The translations under genes and the position numbers were made by a program. This document shows positions 1 to 9,556 of a DNA stretch of 64,000 bases, piece by piece. Location: assembly GCF_000829465.1 (NCBI RefSeq), contig NZ_JXAL01000008.1, positions 46,737 to 110,736 on the forward strand. Reading direction: 5' to 3'. Position 1 is the stretch's first letter. The number at the start of each line of letters is the position of its first letter. The stretch comes from Cohnella kolymensis (lineage in GTDB: Bacteria; Bacillota; Bacilli; Paenibacillales; Paenibacillaceae). Under the pieces are notes generated by a model that worked only from the letters and a program-made list of their open reading frames with translations, was not told the origin of the DNA and ran no database searches.

Positions 1-1852
1 TGAGAACCTGCTTTAGCCGTTTGGAATCGCCATAAATGAGAGGAGGCACATCCTGGTGCATGGAAAAAGAGACTTCAAGCTGCTTGGTCTGTGCTTTCGG
101 CGAAAGCAGGTCGACGGACTCGAAAATACACGCGCGGACGTCCAAAGGCTCCTCCGCAAGCTCTGTAACACCCGAATCGATTTTGGAGAAGTCCAATATA
201 TCGTTAATGATGTTAAGCAGGGTTTCTCCGCTTTTACGAATGATTTCCAAGTATTCTCGCTGCTCCGCACTTAAAGACGGGGACTCCATGAGAAGATCGG
301 TCATGCCGATCACACCGTTCATCGGGGTGCGGATTTCATGGCTCATCATCGCCAGAAATTCGCTTTTCGCTTTGTTGGTGGATTCTGCCGTTTCCTTGGC
401 GATCATCAGCTTTTTCTGCTCGGTAATGTCCTTGGCGATAATGTAGAACCCGACGTTCTCGTTATTGATAATAATCGGGGCGATTGTCGTCAATACTTCC
501 GCCTCATGCCCGTCCCTGCGAACCATTTTATCGATGAGCTTTTCTGCCGAGGAATCTTTCAAAGAAGCCGCAAGAACCTGTTTTACATCTTTCCGCGCGA
601 TAAACCGGGAGAAATGCATGCCGACCATCTCATGGATAAAGTAACCGGTCAACTCCTGTGCCATCACGTTTGCGTTAATGATATTTCCTTCTAAAGTGAG
701 CGAGAAGATCGCATCATGATTATATTTTTTAAGTGAAGTGTATCTTTCGACCGTTTCTTGAAGCTTCAGCTCTACCAATCGGCGCTGGGTGATATCTTGC
801 AGCGTGCCGTTAACCTTAATAGGATGTCCGTCATTAGAGCGTGTCACAACACCCCTGATATGAAGATGTTTAACGTTTCTGTCTTCTTGGGCCGCTTGGA
901 ATTCAAAGTCGAAATCGTTGCCTTGTATCAACGATTTTTCAATTGTCCGCTCAAATTCAGGTCGGCTCGACGGATCTACCAGATCCGTGATCTGATACGA
1001 TGTATCATTCTCGCATTTCAGATTTGTGAGATGAAAAATTTGATCGGAGAAAGACACCTCATCATGGAGAATGTCCCATTCCCAGCTGCCGATCAACGCG
1101 ATGCGGTGGGCCTCCGCGATGATGTGCTGGCTCTTTTTACGTTCGGTAATCTCTCTTGCAATGCCGAAATAAATATCGTTTTGCTCCTCGTCTTGAATCA
1201 ATGTGACGATGAGTTCGAACCATAAAAATTTGCCGTTTTTATGGCGCAGTCTCATTTGCTGAGGAGGTTCACCTAAACCTCTGCTTATTTGCAGCTTGCG
1301 CAAATCATCGGGATGATACAGGAACGAGCGAGGCTTTCCGATTAATTCTTCAGGCGAATAGCCAAGTGTTCTTGTAATGGATGGGGAGAAATGCCTGAAT
1401 ATTTCGTCTGCTGAAGAGATACCGAAAATATCGTGGGAGTATTCAGCGATCAGCCTGTACTGCTGCTCCAAGGTCAAATACTTTAACTCTGCCGCTTTTC
1501 TTTCCGTTATATCGGTTGCCTGCAGGAAGAAGTTAGGAATGTTATCCGGACATTGAACCCGGGTTAATTTGATGCATGCCGCAATATACCCTCGTTCCTT
1601 GTGAAAAAGCCGAAGCTCACTTTCAAAAGTTCCGGAAATGAGATAGGACTCCATATTGTCCATAGGATTCTCGGGACTCACGAGATCCTGAAATTTATAT
1701 GTAATCAATTCTTCCTTGGATAAACCGAAAATCCGGCACATCGCATCATTCGTTTCCAGCCACTGACCATCGGCAGTAAGCAGCGCCATACCGTTGGACG
1801 AGCCTAGATAAAGCTGCTCGAAGATCGATGGAGGGATTTGTACACTCGGCAT
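1..1852 (-). CDS. Multi-PAS sensor histidine kinase, C-terminus off the window
   Basis: An open frame runs from an ATG at 1852 to the left edge without a stop (617 codons visible). The protein begins MPSVQIPPSIF and holds about four PAS domains (roughly residues 7-120, 130-250, 255-370 and 375-490). A dimerisation domain follows, with the H-box FLAMMSHEIRTPMNG and His505 as the expected phosphorylation site. The start of the ATPase domain (YGDSKRLKQVL) is at the edge. There is no transmembrane segment, so it is probably a cytoplasmic sensor that passes phosphate to a response regulator or to a receiver domain outside the window. An AAGGAG site lies upstream at about 1870, with rather long spacing. 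The ligand cannot be told from the sequence. Whether it is a hybrid kinase depends on the missing end. Confidence 0.9.
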   Translation of the reverse strand, partial: MPSVQIPPSIFEQLYLGSSNGMALLTADGQWLETNDAMCRIFGLSKEELITYKFQDLVSPENPMDNMESYLISGTFESELRLFHKERGYIAACIKLTRVQCPDNIPNFFLQATDITERKAAELKYLTLEQQYRLIAEYSHDIFGISSADEIFRHFSPSITRTLGYSPEELIGKPRSFLYHPDDLRKLQISRGLGEPPQQMRLRHKNGKFLWFELIVTLIQDEEQNDIYFGIAREITERKKSQHIIAEAHRIALIGSWEWDILHDEVSFSDQIFHLTNLKCENDTSYQITDLVDPSSRPEFERTIEKSLIQGNDFDFEFQAAQEDRNVKHLHIRGVVTRSNDGHPIKVNGTLQDITQRRLVELKLQETVERYTSLKKYNHDAIFSLTLEGNIINANVMAQELTGYFIHEMVGMHFSRFIARKDVKQVLAASLKDSSAEKLIDKMVRRDGHEAEVLTTIAPIIINNENVGFYIIAKDITEQKKLMIAKETAESTNKAKSEFLAMMSHEIRTPMNGVIGMTDLLMESPSLSAEQREYLEIIRKSGETLLNIINDILDFSKIDSGVTELAEEPLDVRACIFESVDLLSPKAQTKQLEVSFSMHQDVPPLIYGDSKRLKQVL

Positions 1853-1998
1853 AAGCCTGATTCAGCTCCTTGAATTTAGCCGTTTTGCATAAAGCACATT
1901 GGGATATATACCCTTTAACAATAGTAATTGAAACTTTCAAATAAAAAAAGGAGCTTTGGGGTTTCTCCGCTCCATTAAGGCGATCATATAGGGTTGAC

Positions 1999-2825
1999 TC
2001 AGTTATACTTGATGAAGCGCCGTCCGCCGATTTGCGCTTGAATATAAGGAGAATTCGTATGTGTTCCTTCAGATTCGTGCAATCGCGTGCCCCCGGGTGC
2101 GAATTGGGATAAATAGATATAATCCGGATAATCCACTTGATCGGTCAAATACGCGGATTGCATCGCCCACGGTCTCCGCAGCCGATTCAGCATCTCAATG
2201 ATCATATGTGAAGGCAATATGCCCATGCCGTGCCCGAAGAACAGGTCTTCGCCGCATTTTATGACATTTTCGCCTTGCCATTGCGGAGTCGCAGGATTTA
2301 CATCAGGATTTCGGAAATACAGCACATCCCCGATGAAGGAATTTTCTATCCCTGAATCTGGATCAGTTTCAGGTCGGGGTCAAATTGCCAATCATACAGC
2401 CGTAAGTTAGCGAACAACCGGTTAAACTCACTCTCTTTAATCGAATCCAGAATTCCTTTGTATAACACAATAAGAATTCCGGTCGCACATTCAAAACCGT
2501 ACATTCTTCCGTGCACGAATATATCGCGTATACCGGCAGCGGGAGTTACCCCTGGACGAAGCTGCAATGCCCCTTCAGGCGTGCGATGCCAGACACGTTC
2601 GTTACAATAAGTATCTTTAAAGGTGGCGAACCTGGCACCGCTTCGGTTTAAGCCGTGAGCGGCTTGTAAAATGTTGCTTCTTAACCTCATTTCAAACTGC
2701 AGCTGTTCGATGGAATTATACCTGTATATGACGGGGCTGCTGCTCTTTTGTATATATACTTCCCGGGCTAGCTGAGGCCAGCGGGAGATGTCGATCGACG
2801 CTTGCGCACCGGCGATGAGAATCAC
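1999..2825 (-). CDS. tgl: Spore coat protein-glutamine gamma-glutamyltransferase (transglutaminase), one frameshift
   Basis: Tgl makes epsilon-(gamma-glutamyl)lysine crosslinks between spore coat proteins. The N-terminal part (159 codons, GTG start at 2825 behind GGAGGGAAGG) contains the catalytic Cys113 in FECATG and the conserved ATFKDTY and PEGALQL segments. The C-terminal part, in another frame, contains GENVIKCGED and GHGMGI with the active-site His. The frames join near 2350-2360, where one missing base interrupts IQ/SGIENSFIGD. Restoring it gives a 275-residue protein, close to but somewhat longer than the Bacillus enzyme. The match to the family is clear on both sides of the break, so I read this as one gene. 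It could be a sequencing error or a recent null allele. Both neighbours are unrelated in function. Confidence 0.85.
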
Positions 2826-2938
2826 GGGTTTTCCTTCCCTCCGTGTGAGAATGTGACGCCTATGGCATTGTATGAGAGGATTCGGGGTGCTGTGCGGAGA
2901 ATTAACTAAGGCTTAGCAGATAAAAAGGGTGAGGTCAT

Positions 2939-4167
2939 ATGCGATTTAAAGCTTCTTTTTGGAACTTTGTAATCGGCCAGTCGCTGGCCAGCTTGGCGGA
3001 TGTGTTTTTTATCGTTGCCGTTATCGTCTTCGTCCAAGAGTATACACAATCCGCTTTCATTACCGGTCTGATCCCGATTATTCGTGTCACGGCGTTATTC
3101 ATAAGCGGCATGTTAGCGCCTTTAGTTATGGACCGTCTAGCGTTGCGGACGGTTTTGATGGCAAGCCAGGCCGGAGAGGCATTGTTCCTGTTTCTGATGG
3201 CGGCTTTATTCGGGATCTTTATGTCCGGACACGGACTTGTTTTGTTGTTTGTGTTCATGTTCGGGTTCGGATTTTTCAGAGGTTGGTGGGGGCCGGCTCA
3301 TAATGCGATGCTTCCGAGACTCGTTAATCCCGACTTATTGGTAAAGGCTAACGGCTTGATGTCTACGACGGATCAGACGGTGCAAATGGCCGGATGGGCG
3401 GTCGGCGGCATTGTCGTGGCTTTTTTCGGGTGGCAGAATACTTTTTGGCTGTCTCTTGTGATCATGCTGATCTCTATCGTATCGCTCTGGTGGGTGAGGG
3501 ATGACACGGCTGTGGAAAAAGATGATGATAAGAAGGTTTCCAGCTGGGAGTCTATGAAAACCGGATGGTCCACGATCTGGAGGACGCCGACGCTTCGGAT
3601 CGTCACGATGATGGATGTGATCGAGGGTATCGCCAATGGCGTATGGGCGGGAGCCATTATTTTGGTGTATGTAAATGAAGTACTGCATAGAGGCGCCGAT
3701 TGGTTCGGTTTCATCAATGCCAGCTATTTTGTGGGTACGATCACGGGCGGCTTGCTTGTCATGGCATTGTCGAAGTGGGTTGAACCGCGGTTAATTGTAT
3801 CAATGATTGCAGGCTCCTTACTTTTCAGCTTGATGATCTTCGGCTATGCGCTTACTTCACTGCCGGCTGTTGCACTGATACTTTGCGTACTGATGGGGCC
3901 AGCCTACCAATTGAGAGATATCGCCCAAAGAACGATTTTTCAAAAAAAATGTGTCGGTATCGGAGCTGCCCAAAGTGTTCGCCGCACAGGGCACGATCAT
4001 CGCGGTCACTTTTGGTGTATCCGTGTTGGTTATGGGGCTGATTACGGATTTGTTCGGCGTCCGGATGGCTTATCTAACGTCTGCGGCGATGTTTGCCGTT
4101 TCCGGCATGATGGCGTTGTTGTTCGCCCGGTCAATGAATTTAAAAAAACCTTGCAGAAAGCAGCTAA
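2939..4167 (+). CDS. MFS transporter, two homopolymer frameshifts
   Basis: This is a twelve-helix major facilitator protein starting at the ATG at 2939 behind GGGTGAGG. The first frame holds until a run of eight A residues near 3945, then the frame shifts by one. The continuation (ELPKVFAAQGTIIAVTFG) is plainly the last helices of the same protein. A second run of seven A residues at about 4142 also needs one base removed. The protein then ends KNLAESS with a stop at 4165-4167, inside the terminator hairpin, giving 408 residues, a normal MFS length. Without that second correction the frame runs through the hairpin and into the 3' end of the opposite gene, which is unlikely. The pattern GGxxxxAFFGWQNTFWLSL fits macrolide- or drug-efflux-like MFS members, but the substrate is unknown. 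Confidence 0.8.
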
Positions 4168-4190
4168 GCCGGCTGTTTTTTGCAAGGTTG
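4145..4190. terminator. Bidirectional terminator between convergent genes
   Basis: The arms AACCTTGCA and TGCAAGGTT enclose the complementary inner arms AAAGCAGC and GCTGTTTT. There is an A run on the left and T-rich sequence on the right, so the hairpin can end transcripts from both convergent genes. Confidence 0.7.
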
Positions 4191-4199
4191 ATTTGCGGT

Positions 4200-4855
4200 T
4201 TAAAAGTAAGATTGACGATGTGGATTGTTCTTTTGGTGCTCGAGCCCTTTAATAAAAATGTATCTCTGTAAGCCGGCAGAATGGGAGATGGCCAGATCGC
4301 CAAAAGACCGAGCCTGCTCGTAGTCCCCTTTTTTATAGGCGGCATCGGCATCAAGAGCGTATTTCACGCCCTTATGTCTTATTTTACTTTTCATCTCCTC
4401 GAAAGCAGCCCAGTCATTCTCAATCAGAGCAATCATGGCGCTATACAGATGGCGGGCATCCGGATTTTTAATTTGAGGGACAACTTCCTTGGCTTCGGCT
4501 AGACGGTTAGTTTCGATGTAATAATAGGCGTCGGCATTCGCCCGTATCTCCCGGTTCTTGATCTTGGGCATGATGGCGGCGGCTTCTTCAAACCTCCGGT
4601 TGATCATTTCACGCATGAAGGCATAGTAGGATGTTTGGCTTTGTTTAGATGAGCTTCAACCGCGCGCATATTTTTATCGGCACGAAACACATACAAATTG
4701 TGGACAATAGCAATGGTGAACGTAAGGATGAAAATTGCACCCGCCAGTATGAGAATACCCGGCACCGAGAGTATCTCGATTCCGCTCATCCCGAACCAGA
4801 CACCGAATGCTCCTCCTATAGCGACAATTGCGATCCATTTGATTGCTGTACTCAT
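4200..4855 (-). CDS. Membrane protein with C-terminal helical repeats, one frameshift
   Basis: The start is the ATG at 4855 (MSTAIKWIAIV) with AAAGGGG upstream. Two transmembrane segments occupy about residues 5-22 and 28-52. A charged link (FRADKNMRAVEAHLNKAKHP) follows, and then a soluble domain of short helical pairs (RRFEEAAAIMPKIKN, TNRLAEAKEVVPQIKN, YKKGDYEQARSFGDLA) that resembles tetratricopeptide-like repeats. One base is missing near 4632. With it the sequence reads KHPYYAFMREMINRRF and the protein has 218 residues. The function is not recognisable. The layout of a membrane anchor plus a cytosolic helical repeat suggests a scaffold or adaptor, but that is inference. It is convergent with the MFS gene. 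Confidence 0.65.
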
Positions 4856-5006
4856 TTCAGAATATACCCCTTTAGCAAAATCAGATGTCAAAAGTATACC
4901 ATGCACCGGCAGCCAGTCACATCACGCAGTTGGTGATTCAATGCCGAACATTGCGTATAATGAAAAAAGATAGATGGCGTAAGACAAACATAAATGGAGG
5001 AAATAT

Positions 5007-5570
5007 ATGAAACGTTCAACAATTATCGGACTTGTAGTGGGTGCGCTCGTACTGATTTTGATCTTCTCGGCGGTGGGATCGTACAACCGGCTTGTTTCCG
5101 CCGAAACGGCGGTGGACAATCAATTCGCGCAGATTGACGTTGTCCTTGAGAGGCGGGATGCTTTGATTCCGAACTTGGTCAATACTGTGAAAGGGTATGC
5201 GGCTCATGAGAAAGAAGTTTTCGAGGCAATTGCCGCTGCGCGCAAAGGTCTGGCCGGAGCAGGAACGGCAGCCGAGAAGGCGGATGCGAACAACCAGATG
5301 GAGAGCGCGCTGTCCAGATTGCTTGTAGTCGTGGAGAATTACCCGAACCTCAAAGCGGATACGCAATTCACCCGTCTGATGGATGAGCTTGCCGGCACGG
5401 AAAACAGAATATCGGTGGAGCGCCGGGATTATAACAACGCTGTGACTTCTTACAATACGAAGATCAGGAGGTTTCCGGCATCGATCTATGCCTCGATGTT
5501 CGGCTTTGAGAAGAAGGAGCTGTTCAAAGCCGCGCCAGGTTCGGAAACCGCCCCTGAAGTCAACTTTTAA
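5007..5570 (+). CDS. lemA: LemA family protein
   Basis: This 187-residue protein has one N-terminal membrane segment (residues 6-25) followed by the long helical LemA domain. Family signatures seen are SYNRLVSAETAVDNQFAQID, RRDALIPNLVNTVKGYAAHE and the C-terminal FPASIYASMFGF. The ATG is preceded by ATGGAGGAA. LemA proteins are membrane-anchored and exposed. Their biochemical role is not settled, and they often occur next to TPM/YgcG proteins, as here. The next gene starts two bases after this stop, so the two are surely cotranscribed. Confidence 0.9.
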   Translation: MKRSTIIGLVVGALVLILIFSAVGSYNRLVSAETAVDNQFAQIDVVLERRDALIPNLVNTVKGYAAHEKEVFEAIAAARKGLAGAGTAAEKADANNQMESALSRLLVVVENYPNLKADTQFTRLMDELAGTENRISVERRDYNNAVTSYNTKIRRFPASIYASMFGFEKKELFKAAPGSETAPEVNF

Positions 5571-5572
5571 TA

Positions 5573-6355
5573 ATGGCGCGCTTTTGTTTCAAGATCTGCG
5601 CCGCTGTATGGCTGCTGATATGCGGACTCGGGTTCACGAGCGGAAATGCATGGGCGGCGCAGCCGGATTCCACTTACGGTGTTTATGTCCAAGATGAGGC
5701 TGGCATTATCTCCGCGCAAACCAAGAATGAGTTGTACAGCAGGGCAGTTTGGCTGCATAAGCAGACCGGCACCGCGCAAATCGGAATTGTGACGATAAAT
5801 GAGTTGGACAACCGGTCGCTTGAGCAGTATGCCGTAGACCGGTTCCGTGAAATGGGACTCGGCGGCAAAAAACGGAACGATGGCGTGCTGCTCCTGTATT
5901 CCGCCGCGGATAAGCATGTGCGGTTGGAAATCGGATTTGGCTTGGAAGGACGCATACCGGACGGCAAAGCAGGGGAGATTCTCGACCGCTACTTCGTCCC
6001 TAACCGGGATGCGGGTCAACTGGATCTCGCCTTCAGCCAGACGCAAGCAGCTGTGCTGCAGGAAATCGCGGCTGAGTATGGCGTTGATACATCAGGCATT
6101 GAAAATATGCCGGCGCTTCCCGATCAGGAGAGCAGCGGTTTCTTTGACGGCATGCCGGGCTATATGAAAGTTGTGCTTGGAATCGGAGTCGTTTTTTTGA
6201 TCTTTCTGGATTTCAAGTTTACGGGAGGCGCAGTCACCTACTCCATTCTTAACATGCTCGGACGGAGAGGATCCGGAGGCGGCGGTTACGGAAGCGGAAG
6301 AGGCGGGGGACGCGGAGGCGGCGGTTCTTCCGGAGGCGGCGGTGCAAGCAGATAA
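5573..6355 (+). CDS. TPM-domain (YgcG-like) secreted membrane protein with Gly-rich tail
   Basis: The 260-residue protein has a signal peptide ending near AWA (residue 28) and a TPM domain at about residues 35-170 (VQDEAGIISAQTK, IGIVTINELDNRS, NDGVLLLYSAADKHVRLEIG, GLEGRIPDG). A transmembrane helix lies near 198-216, and the tail is almost pure Gly/Ser/Arg. This order is typical of LemA-partner proteins. The start lies two bases after the lemA stop and lacks a good ribosome site of its own, so translation is probably coupled. A role in envelope stress or protein turnover has been suggested for relatives. The exact function is unknown. Confidence 0.85.
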   Translation: MARFCFKICAAVWLLICGLGFTSGNAWAAQPDSTYGVYVQDEAGIISAQTKNELYSRAVWLHKQTGTAQIGIVTINELDNRSLEQYAVDRFREMGLGGKKRNDGVLLLYSAADKHVRLEIGFGLEGRIPDGKAGEILDRYFVPNRDAGQLDLAFSQTQAAVLQEIAAEYGVDTSGIENMPALPDQESSGFFDGMPGYMKVVLGIGVVFLIFLDFKFTGGAVTYSILNMLGRRGSGGGGYGSGRGGGRGGGGSSGGGGASR

Positions 6356-6403
6356 GGGCTAGGATTCGTTCATGAAACCTTGATTTCAACTTCATCATAT
6401 CTT

Positions 6404-6440
6404 CATGCAGCGCGGCTGCATGGATGGTATGATTTTTTTA
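6404..6440 (+). terminator. Possible terminator after lemA operon
   Basis: A perfect 8-bp stem, CATGCAGC/GCTGCATG with a 3-base loop (6404-6422), is followed twelve bases later by seven T residues. The gap to the T run is long, so the call is tentative. It could instead be part of the trxB leader. Confidence 0.35.
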
Positions 6441-6471
6441 TTCCTAGATAAAAAAGGGGAAGAGAGTAAAC

Positions 6472-7389
6472 ATGCATAAAACGATTATTATAGGCACAGG
6501 CCCTGCGGGACTGACCGCGGCGATTTATCTGGCTAGAGCGAACTTGAATCCGTTGGTGATCGAAGGCCCCGAACCGGGCGGACAATTGACGACCACTACG
6601 GAAGTCGAGAACTTTCCCGGATTCCCTGAAGGTATAATGGGCCCGGAATTAATGGCGAACATGCGCAAGCAAGCCGAGCGTTTCGGTGCGGAGTTCCGCT
6701 CAGGCTGGGTGAATAAAGTGGATATGTCGAAACGTCCTTTCACCTTGTCGGTAGAGGGCATGGGGGAGCTTCAGGCGGAAACGCTCATCATCTCCACCGG
6801 CGCATCGGCCAAGTACTTGGGTATTCCGGGGGAAAAAGACAGTGTCGGACGCGGAGTAAGTACGTGTGCCACATGCGACGGATTTTTCTTCCGCAACAAA
6901 AAAATCGTCGTAGTGGGTGGCGGAGATTCGGCGATGGAGGAAGCTCATTTTCTCACGAAGTTTGCTTCTGAAGTGGTTCTGGTTAACCGCCGGAATGAGC
7001 TGCGTGCCTCGAAGATCATGCAGGACCGGGCTCGCAACAATCCGAAGATAAGCTGGAACCTGAATCGAACTCCGCTTGAAGTGATAAGCGGTGACAACGG
7101 TGTAACCGGTCTTAAGGTGAACAACAACGAAACCGGACTGGAAGAAGTGATCGAAACGGACGGCATTTTCGTGGCTATCGGGCATACGCCTAACACCCGG
7201 TTTTTGGATGGGCAGCTGGATACGGACGAAACAGGCTATTTGCTGGTTAAGCCGGGAACGACGGAAACCAATATTCCAGGTGTGTTCGCGTGCGGGGACG
7301 TGCAGGATCACCGCTATCGCCAGGCGATCAGCGCGGCGGGGACCGGTTGTATGGCCGCATTGGATTGCGAAAGGTTTTTGGAAGGTTAA
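6472..7389 (+). CDS. trxB: Thioredoxin reductase (NADPH)
   Basis: This 305-residue flavoprotein reduces thioredoxin with NADPH. FAD binding is shown by GTGPAG at residues 8-13, the redox-active disulfide by CATCDG (Cys132 and Cys135), and the NADPH fold by GGGDSA near 149-154 with NRRNELRASK. The C-terminal FAD motif FACGDVQD and the closing AAGTGCMAALD are present. The length is within the family range. It begins at an ATG behind GGGGAAGAG. The next gene starts 19 bases downstream in the same direction, so the two may share a transcript. A second, much smaller TrxB-like protein lies at 60372. Confidence 0.95.
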   Translation: MHKTIIIGTGPAGLTAAIYLARANLNPLVIEGPEPGGQLTTTTEVENFPGFPEGIMGPELMANMRKQAERFGAEFRSGWVNKVDMSKRPFTLSVEGMGELQAETLIISTGASAKYLGIPGEKDSVGRGVSTCATCDGFFFRNKKIVVVGGGDSAMEEAHFLTKFASEVVLVNRRNELRASKIMQDRARNNPKISWNLNRTPLEVISGDNGVTGLKVNNNETGLEEVIETDGIFVAIGHTPNTRFLDGQLDTDETGYLLVKPGTTETNIPGVFACGDVQDHRYRQAISAAGTGCMAALDCERFLEG

Positions 7390-7407
7390 TCACGTATAAT
7401 AGAAAGC

Positions 7408-7800
7408 ATGGCGAAGAGCAAACGGCTGGGCGACTGGAAACAATGGGCAAAACAATTAAAGAGCAATATACGTGTACTCTATTTGGCGTGTCGGGATCCG
7501 AGGACTCCATGGTACGCCAAATGGTTTGCGGTTTGTGTTGTTGCATATGCGTTTAGCCCGATCGATCTGATCCCCGACTTCATCCCTGTGCTCGGCTATT
7601 TGGATGACCTTATTCTGGTTCCCTTAGGCATTGTGCTTGCTCTTAAGATGATTCCTGGAGAAATCATTACGGACTGCAGGCAAAAGGTTGAACTAGAGTC
7701 GGACGGCGGCAGGCGGAAGAATTGGTTTATGGGCGTCTTGTTCGTGCTGATCTGGATCGCCGCCGCAGTGTGGATTAGCGCGGTCGCGTTTAAAATGTAA
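7408..7800 (+). CDS. DUF1232 (YkvA-like) membrane protein
   Basis: The 130-residue protein has the DUF1232 core YAFSPIDLIPDFIPVLGYLDD at about residues 48-68, flanked by hydrophobic helices, and a C-terminal transmembrane segment (residues 110-128). The positively charged N-terminus (KSKRLGDWKQWAKQLK) should stay in the cytosol. Members are small membrane proteins of unknown role. The ribosome site is weak, and the gene follows trxB by 19 bases. Confidence 0.85.
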   Translation: MAKSKRLGDWKQWAKQLKSNIRVLYLACRDPRTPWYAKWFAVCVVAYAFSPIDLIPDFIPVLGYLDDLILVPLGIVLALKMIPGEIITDCRQKVELESDGGRRKNWFMGVLFVLIWIAAAVWISAVAFKM

Positions 7801-7861
7801 TCAAGTATGATGTTTTTCATCGTTGTTTGGCTATGTATGCTTCATCGCTGCTGCAAAACAG

Positions 7862-7908
7862 GGCCGGTTCAAAGTCATTGATATGACTTCTGAGCCGGCC
7901 TATTTTTA
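7862..7908. terminator. Terminator between convergent genes
   Basis: The long arms GGCCGGTTCAAAGTCAT and ATGACTTCTGAGCCGGCC surround a TG loop, followed by TATTTTTAT. The left flank on the other strand is less T-rich, so it mainly serves the DUF1232 transcript but may act on both. Confidence 0.75.
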
Positions 7909-7911
7909 TCG

Positions 7912-8091
7912 CTAAAAATTTTGCGGTTCCTCTTCAGCGTCCTCTGTTACCTCGCTCACATCGCATACTTCCGCAGCTGCGGAGCGGAACTCTTCTTCAT
8001 TCTCCGAGCCAAGCTTGTCTCCGAATTGGTCAAGACGCGCCGGGTTGCTTGCCACTCCGTCGTTGCCAGGTTCATTGTTTCGCGGCGTCAT
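7912..8091 (-). CDS. Small acidic protein (59 aa)
   Basis: The short frame starts MTPRNNEPGNDG at 8091 behind a near-perfect ribosome site (AGGAGGTGATGG, 12 bases upstream) and ends with TAG at 7912-7914, close to the shared terminator. The product is hydrophilic and very acidic toward the end (SEVTEDAEEEPQNF), with one Cys and no membrane segment. I do not recognise a family. The strong translation signal and the neat fit between divergent and convergent genes support it as a real gene. It might be one of the many small lineage-specific sporulation proteins, but nothing in the sequence proves that. Confidence 0.65.
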   Translation of the reverse strand: MTPRNNEPGNDGVASNPARLDQFGDKLGSENEEEFRSAAAEVCDVSEVTEDAEEEPQNF

Positions 8092-8221
8092 TCTACCATC
8101 ACCTCCTGAGCGTTAGAATGACCCAAATGGACTTCTCCTCATTCAGATCGGATCGTTTTGTCACAAAACCGGCTCCCATTTCGACTCATATGTAAACAAA
8201 CATAAACGGAGGATGAGGAGT

Positions 8222-9526
8222 ATGAAAAATTACGATGCTGCCGTCATTGGCGGAGGGCTTGCAGGATTGATCGTGGCGATAGATTTGGCTGAAGGAGGGA
8301 GGTCCGTTGCCGTCCTGGAAAGGTCTGACCGGATGGGAGGGCGTGCAATCACCGTCAACAAGAACGGCGCCTTGTTTAACTTGGGCGGGCACGCGCTGTA
8401 CCGGGGCGGTGAAGCTTATCAGATTTTGCACTCCTACGGGTTGAAACTGTCCGGTAAAAAACCGTCAGTAAAAGGTTTGGCCATCTGGGGCGATAAAGTG
8501 ATGCCGATGCCGGGCGATGCTGCAGGCATGCTGAGCTCTCCACTTTTAACATGGTCAGGGAAGATGGAGCTTATGGGACTGATGCTCAAAATCTACAAAA
8601 CGCACGCGGACCAATTGCCCCTCATGAGCCTGCGTGATTGGGCGGAGAAGGAAATACGCGACCCCATGGTGAGGCATGTTTTTTACTCGCTTTGCCGCAC
8701 CTCCACCTATGTTCACGACCCTGACTATCAGTCGGCAGGTCCCGTACTGCTTCAGGTGCAGCGAGCGTTGAAAAGCGGTGTGCTGTACCTTGATGGGGGA
8801 TGGCAGACGATCGTGGAGCAGCTTCGTGAGAAAGCCATCCGATTGGGAGTGGACCTTCTCGCTAACAAAAATGTGGTGGAAATACAGCAAGAAGAAGGCT
8901 GCGTACGCCGGCTTCGATTTGCTGACGACTCTACATTAAGCATCTCGCATGTCATCAGCACGCTTTCCCCGTCCGATACGTTCCGGCTCACACGGGGAGC
9001 GGAGCATACCGTATTGCGCAGATGGAAGGACGAAGCACGGCCGGCTATGGCAGCTTGTCTCGACCTCGGGCTTCGGAGACTGCCCGTGCCCGACCGGAAT
9101 TTCGCTTTAGGCATTGATCAGCCGGTGTTTTTCACCAACCATTCCAGAGCGGCGAAGCTTAGCGACAACGGGACGCTCGTGATCCATTTAATGAAATACA
9201 ACGGTCCTGGAGAAAGCGACCCGAAGGCGGATCTTAGTCTGCTGGAACAAACGATGACGCGTCTGCACCCCGGATGGGAACAAGAAGTCGTCGCCCGGCA
9301 GTATTTGCCCAATATTGCCGTTGTGCATGATTATGTACACCTCGGCCGGTCGGTGCCGTCCATCGGCCCGTCGGTCCCGGAAATCCAAGGGCTGTATGTA
9401 GCAGGAGATTGGGTCAGCCATGGAGAAATGTTGGCGGATGCGGCTGCTGCCAGCGGCAGAAGAGCGGCTCGTGAAATGATGCAGAACCTTGTTACGCGGG
9501 AACCGGCGGTTCTGGCAGCGCGATAG
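8222..9526 (+). CDS. FAD-dependent oxidoreductase (amine oxidase / phytoene desaturase-like)
   Basis: The 434-residue protein has an N-terminal dinucleotide fold (AAVIGGGLAGLIVAIDLAEGG) with the following ERSDRMGGRA motif, typical of protoporphyrinogen-oxidase and phytoene-desaturase-like flavoenzymes. The C-terminal FAD segment GLYVAGDWVSHGEMLADAA is also present. I choose the ATG at 8222 because CGGAGG sits 9 bases upstream. An earlier ATG at 8213 overlaps that site. The substrate is unknown. The ECF41 sigma factor gene begins about 30 bases after the stop, and genes next to ECF41 factors are very often small-molecule oxidoreductases, so this is the likely regulatory target. Confidence 0.85.
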   Translation: MKNYDAAVIGGGLAGLIVAIDLAEGGRSVAVLERSDRMGGRAITVNKNGALFNLGGHALYRGGEAYQILHSYGLKLSGKKPSVKGLAIWGDKVMPMPGDAAGMLSSPLLTWSGKMELMGLMLKIYKTHADQLPLMSLRDWAEKEIRDPMVRHVFYSLCRTSTYVHDPDYQSAGPVLLQVQRALKSGVLYLDGGWQTIVEQLREKAIRLGVDLLANKNVVEIQQEEGCVRRLRFADDSTLSISHVISTLSPSDTFRLTRGAEHTVLRRWKDEARPAMAACLDLGLRRLPVPDRNFALGIDQPVFFTNHSRAAKLSDNGTLVIHLMKYNGPGESDPKADLSLLEQTMTRLHPGWEQEVVARQYLPNIAVVHDYVHLGRSVPSIGPSVPEIQGLYVAGDWVSHGEMLADAAAASGRRAAREMMQNLVTREPAVLAAR

Positions 9527-9556
9527 ACGGTTAACTTCAAAGGGAGGGTGTCATTT

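Noticed and set aside
338..1225. Plus-strand frames over the PAS kinase
   Set aside because: They oppose a continuous conserved kinase frame on the minus strand and have no domain match.
3945..3955. Phase-variable poly-A tract in the MFS gene
   Set aside because: Phase variation was considered, but similar one-base breaks occur in many genes without homopolymers, so an indel error explains it better.
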